Assembly (NCBI GenBank): GCA_021786265.1
Contig: JAJYNP010000226.1
Coordinates: forward strand, 1 to 64,000
Length of the DNA: 64,000 nt
Reading direction: 5' to 3'
Source of the DNA: Chloroflexota bacterium
GTDB lineage: Bacteria; Chloroflexota; Limnocylindria; Limnocylindrales; CSP1-4
Every line of letters starts with the position of its first letter. Positions within the stretch are counted from its first letter, which is position 1. The notes beneath the pieces are model-generated. The model worked only from the letters and a program-made list of their open reading frames with translations. It did no database searches and was not told the DNA's origin. A program made the position numbers and the translations under genes. Shown piece after piece: positions 18,294 to 25,623 of this stretch.

Positions 18294-18500
18294 ACAGTCT
18301 CTCCTGCACTTCGCGCGGCGCCCCGCATGTGCGTTGTCGGACGATTATCGCATGAGATCTGGTCGACCCGCTCTCTTTGCTCTCCTGCACTCGCATCCAG
18401 GCACGAATTCCGCACGTCGCGGGGGCGGCCCGCGGGGCCCCCGCGGCCTGCCGGCGCAGCCCGGCGCAGGAGTCCGGCCGAAGGTGCGAGGAGGCGACGT

Positions 18501-20150
18501 ATGATCCCCGCCATGCCCGTGCTGCGGAGCCGCGCAGATCCGGCGAACCCTGAGGCTCGCGCCAACCGGGCCACGATGGAGCGCCTCGTGGCCGAGCTCC
18601 GGGCCCGCCAGGCGAGTGTGGCGGCGCGCGGGGCAGGCGGCGACGAGGGGTCCATCGGGCGCCATCGCTCGCGGGGCAAGCTGCCGGTCCGCGAGCGCAT
18701 CGACCGGCTCCTGGACCCCGGCACCGCGTTCCTCGAGCTGAGCCCGCTCGCCGCCGACGGCGTCTACGGCGAGCCCGTGCCGTCCGCCGGGATCGTCACC
18801 GGGGTGGGTCACATCGAAGGCACCACCTGCGTGGTGATCGCCAACGACGCGACGGTGAAGGGCGGCACCTACTACCCCCTCACCGTCAAGAAGCACCTGC
18901 GGGCACAGGAGATCGCCCTCGAGAATCGCCTTCCCTGCCTCTATCTCGTCGACTCCGGGGGTGCCTACCTGCCGCTGCAGGCGGAGGTCTTCCCGGACCG
19001 TGACCACTTCGGGCGCATCTTCTACAACCAGGCCCGCATGTCGGCGCTGGGCATCCCGCAGGTCGCGCTCGTCATGGGAAGCTGCACGGCGGGCGGCGCG
19101 TACGTGCCGGCCATGAGCGACGAGGCCGTGATCGTCCGCGGTACGGGAACGATCTTCCTGGGCGGTCCTCCGCTGGTGAAGGCGGCCACCGGCGAGGACG
19201 TGTCGGCGGAGGAGCTGGGCGGCGCCGAGGTCCACGCGCGTGTCAGCGGCGTGGCCGATTACGAGGCCCTGGACGACGAGCACGCGCTGGCGATCGGTCG
19301 CTCGATCGTGCGCAACCTGTCGCGCCGGGCGCCCGACCCGCCCTGGGAACGCCTGGCGCCGGAACCGCCGGCGGTCGGAGCGGACGGGGCCGACGGGTCG
19401 ACCGGCCTGTACGACGTGATCCCGGCCGATCTGCGCCGGGGCCGGCTCGACGCCCGCGAGGTGATCGCGCGGCTCGTCGACGGCAGCCGCTTCCACGAGT
19501 TCAAGCCACTCTACGGCGAGACGCTGGTGTGCGGGTTCGCCCACCTGGAGGGCTATCCGGTCGCGATCCTCGCCAATGACGGCATCCTGTTCAGCGAGTC
19601 CGCCCTCAAGGGCGCCCACTTCATCGAGCTCGCGGCGCAGCGGCGCGTGCCGCTCGTGTTCCTGCAGAACATCGCGGGGTTCATGGTCGGCCGCGAGTAC
19701 GAGGCGGGCGGGATCGCCAAGCACGGCGCGAAGCTGGTGACGGCGGTCGCCTGCGCCGAGGTGCCGAAGTTCACGGTGCTCGTCGGGGGGAGCTTCGGGG
19801 CCGGCAACTACGCCATGGCGGGGCGCGCCTACCAGCCCCGCTTCCTGTGGTCCTGGCCGAACAGCCGGATCAGCGTGATGGGCGGGCAGCAGGCGGCGCG
19901 CGTCCTGTCGACGGTGCGGGAGGCCTCGCTCCCGGGCGGACAGTGGCCGTCGGAGGAAGATCGGGCCGCGTTCGAGATCCCGATCCTGGACGGCTACGAG
20001 CGTGAGGGCTCGCCATGGTACGCGACGGCACGCCTCTGGGACGACGGCGTGATCGACCCGCTCGACACGCGGCGCGTGCTCGCGCTGGGGATCGAGGCCG
20101 CGCTGCATGCCCCGATCCCGGAGACGCGGTTCGGCGTCTTCCGGATGTAG
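18501..20150 (+). CDS. Acyl-CoA carboxylase carboxyltransferase (methylcrotonyl-CoA type) beta subunit
   Basis: A 549-residue carboxyltransferase that moves CO2 from biotin to an acyl-CoA. Motifs include [71 protein letters not shown] and GGQQAARVL. The KGGTYYP and AYLPLQ features are those of methylcrotonyl-CoA carboxylase rather than acetyl- or propionyl-CoA enzymes. GAGGAGG eight bases upstream fixes the ATG at 18501. A GC hairpin (18419-18444) lies in the leader. The biotin subunit and HMG-CoA lyase follow, so the product fits leucine breakdown. Confidence 0.92.
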   Translation: MIPAMPVLRSRADPANPEARANRATMERLVAELRARQASVAARGAGGDEGSIGRHRSRGKLPVRERIDRLLDPGTAFLELSPLAADGVYGEPVPSAGIVTGVGHIEGTTCVVIANDATVKGGTYYPLTVKKHLRAQEIALENRLPCLYLVDSGGAYLPLQAEVFPDRDHFGRIFYNQARMSALGIPQVALVMGSCTAGGAYVPAMSDEAVIVRGTGTIFLGGPPLVKAATGEDVSAEELGGAEVHARVSGVADYEALDDEHALAIGRSIVRNLSRRAPDPPWERLAPEPPAVGADGADGSTGLYDVIPADLRRGRLDAREVIARLVDGSRFHEFKPLYGETLVCGFAHLEGYPVAILANDGILFSESALKGAHFIELAAQRRVPLVFLQNIAGFMVGREYEAGGIAKHGAKLVTAVACAEVPKFTVLVGGSFGAGNYAMAGRAYQPRFLWSWPNSRISVMGGQQAARVLSTVREASLPGGQWPSEEDRAAFEIPILDGYEREGSPWYATARLWDDGVIDPLDTRRVLALGIEAALHAPIPETRFGVFRM

Positions 20151-20313
20151 GCGACGCGGTCCGGGCGGGTGCCGGGCTCGTCACGCGATCCATCCCGGGG
20201 ACCATGCGGGGCTCCGGCAGTCGGTACAATCGGCGTCGCCGCGCGTGCGCTCCTCCTGGGACCCAGTGAGCGTGGCCCGTTCGCCAGAGCGCAGTCGTGT
20301 CCGCAGGTGACGC

Positions 20314-20658
20314 ATGTTGAACGCGCTGGCCGTGGCCGCTGCGGCCTGGGGGGTGCTCATGGGCATCAGCCCCCTGCTCCAGATCCGGCGGATGGTGGAG
20401 CGGCGCTCCTCGGCGGACGTATCCATCGGGTACCTGTCGGTCCTGATCGTGGGGTTCGTCCTGTGGGCGGCCTATGGTGCGTCGATCGCGAACCTCGCGC
20501 TCGTGATCCCGAACACCGTCTCCCTGGTCGTGGGCATCGCGACCATCCTCGTCGTGCGCCGGTATCGCCACGGCCCGGCGGAGGCGGCGGCCGCGCACCA
20601 GGCCGCGACCGCCGCGCGGGCCCCGGGAGCCACCGAGGGCGCTCGCCGGACCCACTGA
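20314..20658 (+). CDS. SemiSWEET/PQ-loop small transporter
   Basis: A 114-residue membrane protein with three hydrophobic helices followed by a short Ala-rich polar tail. The first helix ends GISPLLQIRRM, the PQ-loop position; the third contains ALVIPNTVSLVVG with the Pro-Asn pair used for substrate selection in SemiSWEETs. These proteins dimerise to form a sugar channel. A possible TACAAT -10 box lies at 20225-20230. Its place between the two carboxylase subunits is unexpected, because sugar import has no obvious link to branched-chain acyl-CoA breakdown; it may carry another small substrate. Confidence 0.8.
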   Translation: MLNALAVAAAAWGVLMGISPLLQIRRMVERRSSADVSIGYLSVLIVGFVLWAAYGASIANLALVIPNTVSLVVGIATILVVRRYRHGPAEAAAAHQAATAARAPGATEGARRTH

Positions 20659-20670
20659 CGGCCCGTCCCT

Positions 20671-20702
20671 GGCGGGCGCCGCCGGCACCGGCGCCGCCCG
20701 CC
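20671..20702 (+). terminator. Strong GC hairpin between SemiSWEET and carboxylase genes
   Basis: Arms 20671-20685 and 20688-20702 pair at 14 of 15 positions with a minimal loop. No T-run follows. It starts 12 bases after the SemiSWEET stop and ends just before the -10 element of the next gene, so it could separate the two transcripts. Confidence 0.45.
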
Positions 20703-20707
20703 ACCGC

Positions 20708-20713
20708 TACCAT
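20708..20713 (+). promoter_or_regulatory. -10 element for leaderless transcription of the carboxylase gene
   Basis: TACCAT lies six bases before the GTG at 20720. No ribosome binding site is present, so the mRNA probably starts at or next to the start codon. Confidence 0.5.
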
Positions 20714-20719
20714 GCAGAC

Positions 20720-22618
20720 GTGGCGAACGCCCGGGCAACGTCCGGCCCGATCCGCGTCCTCTTCGTCGCGAACCGCGGCGAGATCGCGGCACGCATCGAG
20801 CGGACCTGCGAGCGCATGGGGATCGCATGCGTGGTCCCGCATCGTGACGTGGACCCGGGCCTCGATCTCCTCGACGCGACGGCCGTCGTGGCGGCCGCGC
20901 TCCGCTCCGGCGCCGACGCCCTCCACCCCGGGTACGGGTTCCTCGCGGAGAGCGCCGCGTTTGCCACGGCCGTGCTCGATGCCGGCCTGCGCTGGGTGGG
21001 GCCGCCGCCCGGCGCCATCCGGGCCCTTGGCGACAAGGCCAGCGCGCGCCGCCGCGCGACATCACTCGGCATCCCGGTCCTTCCCGGCTACGACGGCGAG
21101 GACCAGTCGGATGAGACGCTGCGGGCCGAGGCCGGCCGCGTCGGGTATCCGCTGCTGGTCAAGCCCGCCGGCGGCGGTGGCGGCAAGGGGATGCGGATCG
21201 TCCACGCGGCCGGGGCGCTGGACCACGCGCTGACCGCCGCCCGGCGCGAGGCCGGGGCCGCGTTCGGCGACGGGCGGCTGCTGCTGGAGCGCAACGTCGC
21301 ACCGGCGCGACACGTGGAGATCCAGGTGCTGTTCGACGGTGCCGGCCACGGCGTCCACCTGGGCGACCGCGACTGCTCCGTGCAGCGTCGCTTCCAGAAG
21401 GTGCTCGAGGAGGCGCCGGGTCCCAGCGTGGGGCCGGCGCTGCGCAAAGCACTCGGGCAGGCCGCGTTGCGGCTCGCGTCGTCGGTCGGCTACACCTCCG
21501 CGGGCACCTGCGAGTTCCTGGTCGACGACGCGGATGCCTGGTGGTTCCTCGAGATGAACACGCGCCTCCAGGTCGAGCACCCGGTGACGGAGCTCGTGAC
21601 GGGACGCGACCTGGTCGCCGACCAGCTCCGGATCGCGGCCGGCGAGCCCCTCGGCTTCGGGCAGGGCGACGTGCGGTTCGACGGGCACGCGGTCGAGGTG
21701 CGCCTGTACGCCGAGGACCCGGCGGTCGGATTCCTCCCGGCGACCGGGCGAGTCGAGGCCCTGCGGTGGCCGGCGGGACCGGGCGTGCGCGTGGAACCGG
21801 GCGTCGCCGCGGGCGGCGAGGTGGCGGGTCGCTTCGATCCCATGCTCGCCAAGGTCGCGGCGTGGGGTCGTGCCCGCGAGGAGGCGCTCGACCGGCTGAC
21901 GGCCGCCCTCGATGCGACCGTCGTGCTTGGGCTGACCACCAACCTGCGTTTCCTGCGCTGGCTCGTGCGCTCCGCCGCGGTCCGCGAAGGGCGCTCGCGC
22001 ACCGACACGATCGAGTCGCACTGGCCGCCGCCGGAGGGATGGGGACCGCCGGCCATCCCGGAGGCCGCGTGGCAGCTCGCGGCGCGGCTGCTGCTGGACG
22101 CGGATCAGCGCGCACGGCCCGGCGATCCCTGGTGCGGCGGCTGGCGGCCGAACGCCCCCGCGGTGGTGCGGCTGCGGTCCGACGGCGATGAGCGGTCGGT
22201 ACCGGTGGGCCCCGTGTCAACGGGCGAGACCCACGTCCCGGGCGCCGTCGTGGTGAGCGGCGGGACGGTTCACCTGGACATCGAGGGCCGCAGCGTCCCG
22301 TTCCGGATCGCTCCGGCGCCGGACGTCGACCGGGCCGCGCGCGAGGCCGCACACCACGGCTCGGGGGGCGACTCACGGGTCACGGCCCCGATGCCGGGGC
22401 GGATCATTGCCGTGCACGTCGCCGAGGCGGCCGCGGTCGCCGCCGGGGCCCCCATCGCGACGCTCGAGGCGATGAAGATGGAGCACGTCGTGTCCGCGCC
22501 GCGCCAGGGGCCCGTGCGTGAGCTCCTGGTTCGGGCGGGCGAGCAGGTGATCGCGGGGCAGCTGCTGGCGGTGATCGGCCGTCCCGACGGCGCCGTGTCG
22601 GCGGGCGAGGAGGCGTGA
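20720..22618 (+). CDS. Acyl-CoA carboxylase biotin carboxylase/biotin carrier alpha subunit
   Basis: A 632-residue fusion of biotin carboxylase and biotin carrier. The carboxylase shows VLFVANRGEIAARI, ADALHPGYGFLAES, the ATP-grasp loop KPAGGGGGKGMR and FLEMNTRLQVEHPVTE. The carrier domain at the C-terminus has EAMKMEH, with Lys586 as the biotin site. The protein is shorter than many methylcrotonyl-CoA carboxylase alpha subunits in the linker. GTG start with a leaderless -10 element. The end overlaps the next start (GTGA), coupling it to HMG-CoA lyase and supporting a role in leucine degradation. Confidence 0.92.
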   Translation: MANARATSGPIRVLFVANRGEIAARIERTCERMGIACVVPHRDVDPGLDLLDATAVVAAALRSGADALHPGYGFLAESAAFATAVLDAGLRWVGPPPGAIRALGDKASARRRATSLGIPVLPGYDGEDQSDETLRAEAGRVGYPLLVKPAGGGGGKGMRIVHAAGALDHALTAARREAGAAFGDGRLLLERNVAPARHVEIQVLFDGAGHGVHLGDRDCSVQRRFQKVLEEAPGPSVGPALRKALGQAALRLASSVGYTSAGTCEFLVDDADAWWFLEMNTRLQVEHPVTELVTGRDLVADQLRIAAGEPLGFGQGDVRFDGHAVEVRLYAEDPAVGFLPATGRVEALRWPAGPGVRVEPGVAAGGEVAGRFDPMLAKVAAWGRAREEALDRLTAALDATVVLGLTTNLRFLRWLVRSAAVREGRSRTDTIESHWPPPEGWGPPAIPEAAWQLAARLLLDADQRARPGDPWCGGWRPNAPAVVRLRSDGDERSVPVGPVSTGETHVPGAVVVSGGTVHLDIEGRSVPFRIAPAPDVDRAAREAAHHGSGGDSRVTAPMPGRIIAVHVAEAAAVAAGAPIATLEAMKMEHVVSAPRQGPVRELLVRAGEQVIAGQLLAVIGRPDGAVSAGEEA

Positions 22619-23556
22619 CCGTGGTCGGGCCGGGAGATCGCGTGCGGATCTACGAGGTCGGGCCGCGCGACGGGCTGCAGAACGAGGCGCGGCCCGTCCC
22701 GACCGGGGACAAGCGCCGTTTCATCGAGCTGCTGGTCGCCGCGGGGCTGCGGGAGATCGAGGCCACCAGCTTCGTGTCGCCGAGGGCCGTGCCGCAGCTG
22801 GCCGACGCCGACGAGCTGCTCCGGTCGCTGCCGCGCGACCCCGCGGTGCGGTATCCCGTGCTGGTGCCGAACCTCCGCGGGCTCGAGCGCGCGGAGGCCG
22901 CCGGGGCCCGGGCGATCGCCGTCTTCACCGCCGCCACCGACGCGTTCGCGGAGCACAACATCAGCATGAGCGTGGAGACCTCGCTCCGGACGTTCGGGCC
23001 GCTGCTCGACCGTGCCGGCGAGCTCGGCTGGTGGCGCCGCGGGTACGTGTCGACCACGTTCGGATGCCCGTACACGGGCCGGGTGGAGCCCGAGCGGGCA
23101 GTGCGCGTCGCGGCCCGACTGCTGGAGCTCGGCGTCGACGAGGTCTGCTTCGGCGACACGATCGGCGTGGCGGTGCCCTCCCAGGTGCGGGAGCTGCTCG
23201 CACACGTGCGGGCCTCGGGGTTCCCGGTCGAGCGCGTCGCGCTGCACTTCCACGACACGCGCGGGACCGCGGTCGCGAACGTGGTGGCCGGGCTCGAGGC
23301 GGGCGTCCGCTGCTTCGACTCGTCGACGGGCGGGACCGGCGGATGCCCGTACGCCCCCGGGGCCGCCGGCAACCTGGCGACGGAGGACCTGGTCTACCTG
23401 CTCGACGGCCTGGGGCTCCCGCACGGCGCCGTGCTGCCCCGGGTGCTCGAGGCCGCGCGCTTCATCTCGGGCGCCCTCGGCCGGCCGCTCTCCTCGAAGG
23501 TCGGGCAGGCGGGAGGCTGGGACCCGGAAACCGGGCAGCCCCTGGGTCGCGCGTAG
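22615..23556 (+). CDS. Hydroxymethylglutaryl-CoA lyase
   Basis: A 313-residue TIM-barrel enzyme cleaving HMG-CoA to acetyl-CoA and acetoacetate, the last step of leucine breakdown. Seen are VRIYEVGPRDGLQNE with the catalytic Arg and Asp, EATSFVSPRAVPQL, metal-binding HFHDTRG, and the active-site Cys loop GGCPYAPGAAGN. Length and motifs match the family throughout. The GTG start overlaps the carboxylase stop, with GAGGAGG just upstream. Together with the two carboxylase subunits it forms a methylcrotonyl-CoA to acetoacetate module. Confidence 0.93.
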   Translation: MTVVGPGDRVRIYEVGPRDGLQNEARPVPTGDKRRFIELLVAAGLREIEATSFVSPRAVPQLADADELLRSLPRDPAVRYPVLVPNLRGLERAEAAGARAIAVFTAATDAFAEHNISMSVETSLRTFGPLLDRAGELGWWRRGYVSTTFGCPYTGRVEPERAVRVAARLLELGVDEVCFGDTIGVAVPSQVRELLAHVRASGFPVERVALHFHDTRGTAVANVVAGLEAGVRCFDSSTGGTGGCPYAPGAAGNLATEDLVYLLDGLGLPHGAVLPRVLEAARFISGALGRPLSSKVGQAGGWDPETGQPLGRA

Positions 23557-23657
23557 CACGTCCGCCGCCGTCGGAGGGGCCGGGCGGGATCCCGGATGCG
23601 CACGCCCGGACGTGACTCGCTCCGCCGGGGCGTGGCTCCATCTCCGCGCCCTGGCGG

Positions 23658-24080
23658 CTACGCCGGGCCGTCGTCCGGCCAGTCGAAGTCGGTCGGACCC
23701 TCGCCGGCCGGCCTCCGCGGCGCGAGCGCCCCGGACGGCGCCGGCGAGACCAGCTCGACCGCGAGGAGCGCGAGAGCAGCCGGCAGCAGCAGGAAGGCGA
23801 GGGCGCCGAGCAGCGGGAAGAGCGCCAGCAGCGCGAGGACCGCCACCGTCACGCGCCAGGCGCGCCCATACCGGATCCGGCGCACGAGCACGCGGCCGGC
23901 CAGGATCGTGAGCACGCAGCTGCCGACGACCAGCGCGACCGTCGGAGCCAGCCCGGGATCGGCGATCGACCCGATCAACCCGGTCACCGACATGACCAGC
24001 AGGCCCGCGATCGCGAGCCACAGGGGGAGGTCGCGAACGGTCAACCAGGGTCGAAGCCGGGTCACGAGCAGCCGCGTCAT
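23658..24080 (-). CDS. Small integral membrane protein of unknown function
   Basis: About 140 residues with four hydrophobic segments (for example LWLAIAGLLVMSVTGLIGSI and a long Leu/Ala-rich stretch) and an acidic tail ending TDFDWPDDGPA. No family was recognised. ATG at 24080 is preferred to a GTG at 24110 because TACCAT stands eight bases upstream, the same arrangement as at other leaderless starts here. It faces the HMG-CoA lyase gene and lies just downstream of the acyl-CoA dehydrogenase. Confidence 0.65.
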   Translation of the reverse strand: MTRLLVTRLRPWLTVRDLPLWLAIAGLLVMSVTGLIGSIADPGLAPTVALVVGSCVLTILAGRVLVRRIRYGRAWRVTVAVLALLALFPLLGALAFLLLPAALALLAVELVSPAPSGALAPRRPAGEGPTDFDWPDDGPA

Positions 24081-24088
24081 GATTCGTG

Positions 24089-24094
24089 ATGGTA
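24089..24094 (-). promoter_or_regulatory. -10 element before the small membrane protein
   Basis: TACCAT on the minus strand, eight bases before the ATG at 24080, with no ribosome binding site between them. Confidence 0.4.
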
Positions 24095-24150
24095 GCCGGC
24101 CGCCGCCCACGCCCGCAGGGCCGTCCTGGTTCCGCGGGCCGGCCCGCGCC

Positions 24151-25305
24151 TCACACGACCCGCAGCCCCAGGATCTCCCGTGCGATCACCAGTCGCTGGA
24201 TCTGGCTGGTCCCCTCGCCGATCTCGGTGAGCTTCGCGTCCCTGAGGTAGCGCTCCACCCGATACTCCTCGACGTAGCCGTAGCCGCCGTGGATCTGCAC
24301 CGCGGCGTTGGTGGCGCGCGACGCCACCTCGGAGGCGAACAGCTTGGCCTGCGCGGCCTCGAGCCGGTATGGCCGCTCCCGGTCCTTGAGCCACGCCGCG
24401 CGGTGCACCAGCATGCGGGCGGCGGCAAGCTCCGTGGCCATGTCGGCGACCATGAACCCGACGCCCTGGAAGCTGCCGATGGGCCGCCCGAACTGCCGTC
24501 GCTCCCGCGCATAGGCGGTCGAGGCGTCGAGCGAGGCCTGCGCGAGCCCGAGCGCCAGCGCCGCGATCGAGATCCTGCCACCGTCGAGGACCTGCAGGAA
24601 CAATGGGAACCCGTTGCCCTGCTCGCCCAGCAGGTTCCCGGCCGGGATGCGGCAGCCGTCGAAGTGCAGCTCGCCCGTCGCCGACGCGTGCAGGCCCATC
24701 TTCTCCTCGAGCCGGCCAACGGCGAACCCCGGGGCGTCCGCGGGCACGACGAACGCGCTGACCTCGGCCGACCCGTCGGGGCGCGACCCGGTGCGCGCCG
24801 CGACGACGTAGGTCCCGGCCCGGCCCGCGTTGGTGATGAAGCGTTTCCCACCGTCGATGACCCAGGAGCCATCCTCCAACCGGGCCGTGGTGCGCGTGGC
24901 TCCCGCATCGCTGCCGGCGCCGGGCTCGGTGAGCCCGTACGCCCCCAGCACGCGGCCGGACGCCATCGGTACCAGGAACCGCTCCTTCTGTTCGCGCGTG
25001 CCGGCGATGTGCAGCGGGCCGCAGCCCAGGCTGGTGTGGGCCGCCACGATCAGCGCGAGCGACCCCCAGGTCCGCGCGATCTCCTCGATGGCGACGGCGT
25101 AGGCGAGCGTGTCCATGCCGGCTCCGCCCTCGTCCTCGGGGTACGGGATGCCCAGCCAGCCCAGCTCACCGATACGGCGGACGATCTCGGCGGGGAAGCG
25201 GCGGTCGCGCTCGTGCGCGGCCACGACCGGCTCGACCTCCCGCTGCAGGAAGTCATGGATCGCGTCCCTGAGGAGCCGGTGCTCAGGGGGCAGCTCGAAA
25301 TACAC
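24151..25305 (-). CDS. Acyl-CoA dehydrogenase
   Basis: A 384-residue FAD enzyme of the usual length, forming the 2,3-double bond in an acyl-CoA. Signatures are GAYGLTEPGAGSDAGA (substrate/FAD region), ERRQFGRPIGSFQ, and the C-terminal QIHGGYGYVEEYRVERYLRD with a Glu at the common catalytic position. True isovaleryl-CoA dehydrogenases place the base elsewhere, so although the neighbours suggest leucine breakdown the substrate may be another short or branched acyl-CoA. GTG at 25305 gives the standard length, and TAGGGT eight bases upstream supports it over a longer frame to 25386. Confidence 0.9.
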   Translation of the reverse strand: MYFELPPEHRLLRDAIHDFLQREVEPVVAAHERDRRFPAEIVRRIGELGWLGIPYPEDEGGAGMDTLAYAVAIEEIARTWGSLALIVAAHTSLGCGPLHIAGTREQKERFLVPMASGRVLGAYGLTEPGAGSDAGATRTTARLEDGSWVIDGGKRFITNAGRAGTYVVAARTGSRPDGSAEVSAFVVPADAPGFAVGRLEEKMGLHASATGELHFDGCRIPAGNLLGEQGNGFPLFLQVLDGGRISIAALALGLAQASLDASTAYARERRQFGRPIGSFQGVGFMVADMATELAAARMLVHRAAWLKDRERPYRLEAAQAKLFASEVASRATNAAVQIHGGYGYVEEYRVERYLRDAKLTEIGEGTSQIQRLVIAREILGLRVV

Positions 25306-25313
25306 CGGCGCGG

Positions 25314-25319
25314 ACCCTA
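25314..25319 (-). promoter_or_regulatory. -10 element before the acyl-CoA dehydrogenase
   Basis: TAGGGT on the minus strand, eight bases before the GTG at 25305. No ribosome binding site lies between. Confidence 0.35.
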
Positions 25320-25419
25320 CCACGCCGCCCGGAACGTGGCGCGTGCCGGAGCCACTCGTCCCGCGGCCCCTTGTCTCGTGGCCCATCGTCTCGCGGCCAT
25401 GCGGGCCGCGAGACCACCG

Positions 25420-25482
25420 TCAGGCCTTCGGCTTCTTCGGCTGCTTCGGCTTCGGCGGCCGCTTCGGCGTCTTGTCTGCCAT
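25420..25482 (-). CDS. 20-residue Lys/Pro-rich small protein
   Basis: A very short gene reading MADKTPKRPPKPKQPKKPKA. It is supported by GGAGG six bases before its ATG, and by the striking composition: seven Lys, one Arg and seven Pro in 20 residues, with a repeated K-P-K/K-Q-P pattern. Such a peptide would be unfolded and highly basic, able to bind nucleic acid, ribosomes or membranes. It is the only gene-like content in the 318 bases between the acyl-CoA dehydrogenase and the molybdenum hydroxylase. Function unknown; an accidental reading frame cannot be excluded. Confidence 0.55.
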   Translation of the reverse strand: MADKTPKRPPKPKQPKKPKA

Positions 25483-25623
25483 CTGGCACCTCCGCCCGAA
25501 GCGTACGACATGTCGCATGCGCGTCGCGCGGCATGCGCGTCGCGCGGCAGGGGCGTTCGTGCCCACCCGGCAGGGTGCCAACCGACCTTGACACACGCCC
25601 CGGCGTCGCGGCATCGTCGCCGG

